NCBI GenBank assembly: GCA_027475525.1
Contig: JAMWFC010000055.1
Span: forward strand, 2,815,042-2,879,041
DNA: 64,000 bases
Reading direction: 5' to 3'
DNA from: Macrolepiota albuminosa
Taxonomy: Eukaryota > Basidiomycota > Agaricomycetes > Agaricales > Agaricaceae
Numbering within the stretch: the first letter of the stretch is position 1; each line of letters begins with the position of its first letter. Shown piece after piece: positions 60,195 to 64,000 of the stretch. The notes beneath the pieces are model-generated. The model saw nothing but the letters and a program-made list of their open reading frames with translations. It had not been told where the DNA came from and did not search any database. The position numbers and the translations under genes are program-made.

Positions 60195-61084
60195 ATGAAA
60201 CTCTCGGTCATAACAGCCATTGCGGCTGGCGCTGCTCTCAGTCAGCCTAACTCCTTTCCTTTCCTCATCAGCCTAACCTCCATGCAGCACACGTCAGCGC
60301 CTCGCCCATCCGGGTCATGGTGTTCGCCAGCGAAGCCCACCCGACTGCCAGTCCTTCCTTCCGCTTCGGTCATGCCCTGGGCTCTCAGGACGCCCCCAAG
60401 TTAAACATGGTCGTCCCACCCTCTCCCGAACACACTATCAAGATGAAGGGCGGCTGCCGTGGCTCGCGCTTCCGCCAGAAGACCATCGAAATCTCCAACT
60501 CCATTCGTAAGGCCTTCGGGTTCGCCCTCATTGAGGATCAGTCTAGCGTCGTCGCTCCCCCTCACGTCGAGGAAGGCCGTGTCCGCATCCTTCCGTTCAT
60601 CGGGACGCCTAACTCGTTTGTAGAAGTGAAGCCGGTTGCGGGGGACAAAGACGGAAAGATGCATATCGCTCATCATTACCATAAGGGAGACCAGGTGGCG
60701 TTCTGGCAGCACCTGGCCAACAAGCCTTTTATGCACCGCCTCCACGTTGCCTTGATGACTCTCGGACCATGGGAGGGCCGCGCTATTGCCTTTGTTCTTG
60801 GTGCGTTGGTTTCGCATTCTCATCATTTCCCATTATGATCCAACCGTGTTTTGATGTGTGATTTGATCATTCTAGGGTGCGGTATCGGTGTCCTCCTGAG
60901 GATGTTCTGGGTCCTTGCTATCGTTACCTACCGCCTCATCAGAGGTCCTAGGGCTGATGCGGGCGAGTATACAGAAGTCTTTTTCGTTGAAGAGATCCCT
61001 GAGCCTGTGAATGTCGACGCTCCGCCTACGTACTCTTACCCCGACGAGAAGGCGGACAAGGACAAGGTTCAGCAGAATGAGTAA
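60195..61084 (+). CDS. Signal-peptide, single-span membrane protein with cytosolic PPxY motif
   Basis: Three exons: 60195-60240, 60288-60800, 60876-61084; introns of 47 and 75 nt, both phase 1; 768 nt, 255 residues. Spliced residues 1-20 (KLSVITAIAAGAALTHVSAS) form a signal peptide. The lumenal part has GCRGSRFRQKTIEISNSIRK, LPFIGTPN, and HIAHHYHKGDQVAFWQHLAN. A membrane segment spans about residues 184-206 (AIAFVLGCGIGVLLRMFWVL). The tail ends EPVNVDAPPTYSYPDEKADK. PPTY fits the PPxY consensus bound by WW domains of Rsp5/Nedd4 ubiquitin ligases. I do not recognise a named family; a conserved basidiomycete type I membrane protein of unknown function is the best call. Confidence 0.8.
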
Positions 61085-62307
61085 GGGCTTGCTTTTTTCC
61101 CAACGTTCGTCAAAGCGGACAAGCGTATCTGTACTTTTACACTAAGTAGTCGACTTTTAAGCCTTCCAAATTCCCCCTTTCTCCCCGTATCTTCATTCAA
61201 GTCAACAGTGACTCTCCCGAATCATTTATGCGCCTGCGGTTGCATAGTATGCCTCATGTACTGTCTCTTTCCTAAATACATAGTAATCGAGTGTTTTCCT
61301 CCACGATGACGTCATACCTCGAGAAGCCCTTGTCTTCGCCAATTTTGTTATGTAGGCAGGAACTTCATGCACAAACTGATGAAAGTCACTGAGAAAGCAA
61401 CGAACGACAATCCAATTGACTCCACAATTGTCTACCAGAGACTTGACACAATTGCCAACTCTACTTTAAAGTCCTACCAAAGCAGTGCAGAAGCTTGAGA
61501 GATATAAGTCATAAGACTCATTCTCACCCTCATAAAATAAACTGATAGACATATCTTTCACATAAATTCGGCCATGGCTAGTCTTGGGCTATCACGAGTA
61601 TGTCAACACATGATGCATTGTGGCCTCTTAGCTGGCTCTAGGGATGAGGAATTGTGGCTCATCCAGATGCTCCTTTTTTCCACAGGCAGTCTTTTACCTT
61701 CTATAACAAGAACAGAATAACTACATCAAAATAAACCATGTTTTTTTAGAACACACATGGCAAAAGTAAAGAATATATGAACTCCGATTTGCGTAGAACC
61801 AATGCTCATTAGTAAACTCGTGTTTTCACCTATGGTATTAACGATCTTTCTAATGTTCTACTGTGCCCCGGAACTTGAGTAAATAGAAGATTAAAATTTT
61901 GTTCTGTTGAATACATGTTTTTTTGTGCTTGAGAAATGAAATAAAATTTGTAACAAAGCTCAGACTATTCATTGTTCAGAGAAATATAATATTTACAACC
62001 TAAAACCGAAAGAATTCTTGGACATGTTTCATCTGTGCTCAGATACTTCTAGAGTGTTACAGGACGAGAGAAGGCTCCACGATGAGTTACACGAGGTAAA
62101 GTCATAGATTGGGCAAGTATATGAAAGAACAAACCTAAGTGCAGAAGAAGAGATCCAAGATGACAGACTCAGAGAATTTCCGCAACGCCGCCTTGTCTAG
62201 TGGCCAATCAACTTATAAATATATTTTGCACGACTGCTTGGCCTCGTCCACGAAAAGACAAATTGCAACGTGTGTTCATAATGGTTAATCGTCCCCCATT
62301 CATAACG
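61085..62307. other. Intergenic region
   Basis: AT-rich, no supported gene or repeat. It should include the 3' UTR of the membrane-protein gene. Confidence 0.45.
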
Positions 62308-62395
62308 CCGACCTTAACTCAGCTGGAAGAGCGTGAGACTGTAAAGGGTGCTTCATTTAATCTCAATGTCGCCTGTTCGATCCAGGCAGGTCGGA
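62308..62395 (+). tRNA. tRNA-Tyr (GUA) with 15-nt intron
   Basis: Acceptor stem CCGACCT (62308-62314) pairs perfectly with AGGTCGG (62388-62394), discriminator A at 62395. D arm 62317-62332. Anticodon stem TGAGA/TCTCA with loop CTGTAA-A and anticodon GTA at 62341-62343. The intron is 62345-62359, after position 37, where all eukaryotic tRNA introns sit. T arm GCCTG TTCGATC CAGGC. Mature length 73. A and B boxes for RNA polymerase III lie within it, and a T5 terminator follows at about 62411. Confidence 0.95.
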
Positions 62396-64000
62396 GTTGA
62401 CTTGGCTGATCTTTTTATTACATTTATTTCTGACATGAAACAGACTTTCTCCGAACTTTGCAACGACGCATCGATTTCCTAACCGCACGCCGATCATAGG
62501 TATGAACTCACTGTGCTTCTGATTGACGCCTTTGTTCTGACACTTGTTTCTATGTGCGATGAGCCGAACGTTATTTTCCCCACTCGTACCCTCGTGGACG
62601 GGTGCGACTGATGATAGGGAATATCTGCATGGTATACATCATAATGTGAACCATGGTTCCGCATAGCCAGAATATAGCCCATAGGCAGAACAGAACACAT
62701 AGCCATACTCGCATTTTCGTATATAAGTAAGACCCTCAGTTGACATCCTTCCTCAGTCAACAAGCACCTTCCTCAGACAACAAGCACCTTCCTCAGACAA
62801 CAAGCAATGTCACCCAATAGCTCCTCCCTCTCTAGTCCGAAATTTCCAAACCACCTCGCCACTCAGCCTTACTGTCAGGCTGAGGGCCCTGACAAGTAAG
62901 CTCTCTCCAATTACCATGATGTTACGTAATTTATTGATAGTTGCTGTTGCGTCGGTTAGGACTGTAACTTCCGCCCAACAGAAGCCGATCCAGGTCCAAG
63001 CATCGCAGTTATCAAAGAAAAGGTAGATTTTCTTATCAATTTTGGCTGGGCTTACTGACGTGGACCAGAAAATCTCGCAAAAATGAAGACGGTGAAAAAC
63101 GCGGCATGTCAGTCTCAGGCTTAAGAGCGAAAGTAATATCGGTTGGTCGTCGGAACTTAAAGGGGTTGGGAAAACCCCCACCTGATCACCCCTCAAAGCC
63201 TACATCTTCGAATCAAGGGAATAATGGCCCTAAGAAACCAGGCCCGGGAGCAACTCGATGAGCGTCTTCATCCTAGAGACGCGTACGAGAGCCACCAAGT
63301 TGGCGCTGAGTGTTTTCGCTCGAGTCTTGGAGACGTAGAAGAGACTTTCCCTACCATGGTCTTTGTATTTAGAAGTCACTACTAGTCAATCCTTGTATCC
63401 TGTCCTACTTCCTTCCTTATCTCAGTACTTTTTTTTAGTTTATTTATGACTTGCTTATTATTCAAAGAGACTCGTCACCTCATGCCTCTTTTAATGAGCT
63501 AATTTATGTTGAATATTCGCGCCATCGGCGAAGGTCTGTCCCTCCCTATTCAAACTTGCCGGGAAGTAAGCCCTTGAGTTCGATCTGCGTTGTAGTGTTT
63601 CCAGCTAGCCTACATACAACTTCAGTCATGCATCAAATCATCGCACGAGAAAAAGTACAACAGCTTTTGACTGCATTTGCTAACTTCAATACGTTTGACT
63701 TGCATATCCCGAGTTAAGTTCAGATGCGCATAAATTGAGCATCGTCACGTCCTTTCATGTTTCATTCTGTGATACAATTCATTCAACATTGGAAAGCTTT
63801 TAGGGGATTCTAGAGATTGAGATCTAGAAGCTCTGTGAACCAGTCAAAGAAATCGGGTTTGTTTCAATCATTGTCGTAGCAGGGAAAACATGGATGTCAA
63901 TCAGCTGAAGAGCAGTGATGCCCTGCGGAGTCGTTCATCGGAGAAAAAACACACAGGTAATTCGATGTACTCTTCACACAACATCACAGAACTGACGCCA
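62396..64000. other. Intergenic sequence at the right edge, with a 20-bp tandem repeat
   Basis: No gene is supported. Three copies of a 20-bp unit containing CAACAAGCACCTTCCTCAG lie at about 62749-62808. The minus frame 63196-62810 contains LLSLRLTCRVFHRLH, faintly like the first helix of an F-box, but has no ATG at its start and no continuation. Confidence 0.4.

Noticed and set aside
62810..63196. Possible F-box protein fragment on the minus strand
   Set aside because: A single LLSLRLTCRVF-like helix, no ATG, no LxxLP start, no leucine-rich continuation; too little to call.

Overview
This window comes from a filamentous basidiomycete, most likely a mushroom-forming agaricomycete. Host genes carry many 46-66 nt GT..AG introns, one Argonaute has ten of them, the tRNA-Tyr has the usual eukaryotic intron, and the repeats are Ty3/gypsy, Ty1/copia, Tc1, LINE and Helitron elements. 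Roughly two thirds of the window is transposon sequence, much of it nested.

Layout. 1-2740 (-): N-terminal part of adenylate cyclase (Ser-rich leader, RA domain, leucine-rich repeats), running off the left edge. 2741-4800: no convincing gene. 4800-13457: a decayed minus-strand gypsy element (gypsy A) cut by an opposite-facing solo LTR of its own family and by two Tc1 elements. 13458-20790: a nearly complete Helitron. 20791-21185: a gypsy tail that abuts a truncated acetyl-CoA hydrolase (ACH1) whose C-terminal 280 residues remain. 23147-26594 (+): a complete Argonaute with all four slicer residues. 27243-31023 (-): a membrane-anchored, very Ser-rich protein of unknown function that appears split by about 1 kb of repeats and carries a large 15-nt acidic-codon array. 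31100-33323 and 44407-44700: an older repeat into which a full-length gypsy element with two LTRs (gypsy C, 33324-44406) inserted. 44710-56670: a second minus-strand gypsy of the A type (gypsy B), split by a full-length LINE (46792-55031) with a 17-bp target duplication. 56681-58680: 5' half of a copia element with a hairpin insertion. 60195-61084 (+): a small signal-peptide plus single-TM protein with a PPxY motif. 62308-62395 (+): tRNA-Tyr(GUA).

How the parts relate. The host genes are not an operon or cluster; they are ordinary conserved fungal genes separated by an expanding repeat block. The Argonaute is functionally related to transposon silencing, but its position beside the repeats may be chance. 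Most premature stops in the elements are explained by C-to-T changes, largely CGA to TGA, as expected from cytosine methylation or RIP-like mutation.

The most unexpected signal is technical: five tandem duplications in the repeats all have a period of exactly 77 bp. Collapsing three of them restores the Helitron reading frame from start to end, and removing another makes the two LTRs of gypsy C exactly equal in length (929 bp). This looks like unremoved k=77 overlaps in a short-read assembly. I found no undescribed defence, toxin or biosynthetic system.
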